A DNA stretch of 40,432 bases from Bacteroidales bacterium (lineage in GTDB: Bacteria; Bacteroidota; Bacteroidia; Bacteroidales; VadinHA17): the NCBI GenBank assembly GCA_018056245.1, contig JAGPFZ010000013.1, positions 10,424-50,855 on the forward strand, given 5' to 3'. This document shows, piece after piece, positions 40,340 through 40,432 of the stretch (within the stretch, counting starts at the first letter, position 1; every line of letters starts with the position of its first letter). Made by a program: the position numbers and the translations under genes. The notes below the pieces were generated by a model. The model made no database searches and was not told the DNA's origin. It was given only the letters and a program-made list of their open reading frames with translations.

Positions 40340-40432
40340 ATGAATTCATTCTGGCGCAAGATAAAAATGTCCGACACTGAAAAAAGTGATGATAAAGCCT
40401 CTTTTAAAAAAGAGAACAAAAATTCTTTGCCG
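40340..40432 (+). CDS. Partial gene running off the right end (unknown)
   Basis: The first 31 codons of a plus-strand frame open to the window end: MNSFWRKIKMSDTEKSDDKA and a further charged, lysine-rich stretch. The N-terminus is basic and aromatic and then strongly polar. It diverges from the mscS gene, so the spacer would be only a few bases. No family is recognisable from this much sequence. A start at the second Met (codon 10) is possible. Confidence 0.45.
   Translation, partial: MNSFWRKIKMSDTEKSDDKASFKKENKNSLP

Overview
The window is AT-rich chromosomal DNA from a member of the Bacteroidota, most likely a Bacteroidales/Marinilabiliales-type marine or sediment anaerobe. Several things point there: type IX secretion (T9SS) accessory genes (PorP/SprF, a plug-family protein, PKD plus gliding-motility C-terminal domains), the NqrABCDEF-ApbE sodium pump, OmpH/Skp-murI linkage, weak Shine-Dalgarno sites, and promoters with the Bacteroidota -7 element TAnnTTTG. 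No integrase, transposase, CRISPR array or restriction locus was seen. Only one orphan holin-like gene and two gene relics hint at past rearrangement.

Layout. 1-2.9 kb: end of an ompH gene, murI, then fabD and folE on the opposite strand. 3.3-6.4 kb: two futalosine-pathway menaquinone genes (mqnB, mqnD), a nitroreductase and a convergent proline dehydrogenase. 6.6-9.7 kb: an ECF sigma factor, a membrane-anchored PKD/CHU_C protein that looks like its anti-sigma partner, and a PorP/SprF protein. 9.8-12.2 kb: OmpH, an FtsB/DivIC-like protein and a T9SS plug-family protein. 12.3-19.5 kb: the complete nqrABCDEF operon, apbE, and a convergent small Cys-rich membrane protein that may be an NqrM-like maturation factor. 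19.5-25.8 kb: a PEPCK-like P-loop protein, AlgH/YqgE, a GmhB-like phosphatase, holA, an HsdR_N/PD-ExK protein and a secreted alpha/beta hydrolase. 25.8-26.3 kb: a gene graveyard with a 45-codon response-regulator stump that still has its promoter, and the 3' tail of a lost secreted-protein gene that still has its terminator. 26.4-30.3 kb: a helical lipoprotein, two different membrane-anchored L,D-transpeptidases, an unknown membrane protein and a holin-like protein. 30.3-35.9 kb: an amidohydrolase, a PQQ-type beta-propeller, a dipeptide epimerase and a transglutaminase-like lipoprotein. 35.9-38.4 kb: OsmC and a peroxide-defence cluster (1-Cys peroxiredoxin, Dps-like thioferritin, PerR/Fur). 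38.7-40.4 kb: a DUF134 regulator, tRNA-Lys(CTT), an MscS channel and the start of a gene running off the end.

Functional themes. (1) Respiration: Na+-NQR, its flavin transferase and menaquinone synthesis. (2) Envelope and T9SS: a sigma/anti-sigma module whose periplasmic part carries a T9SS-type C-terminal domain, next to PorP/SprF. (3) Peptidoglycan remodelling: the lipoprotein/LDT/LDT/membrane-protein cluster, with a muropeptide epimerase a few kb away. (4) Peroxide stress: PerR with candidate operators and its likely targets. The best candidates for undescribed biology are the sigma/PKD-CHU_C/PorP module and the lipoprotein-double-LDT cluster. Family names come from recognising motifs by eye; no database search was run.
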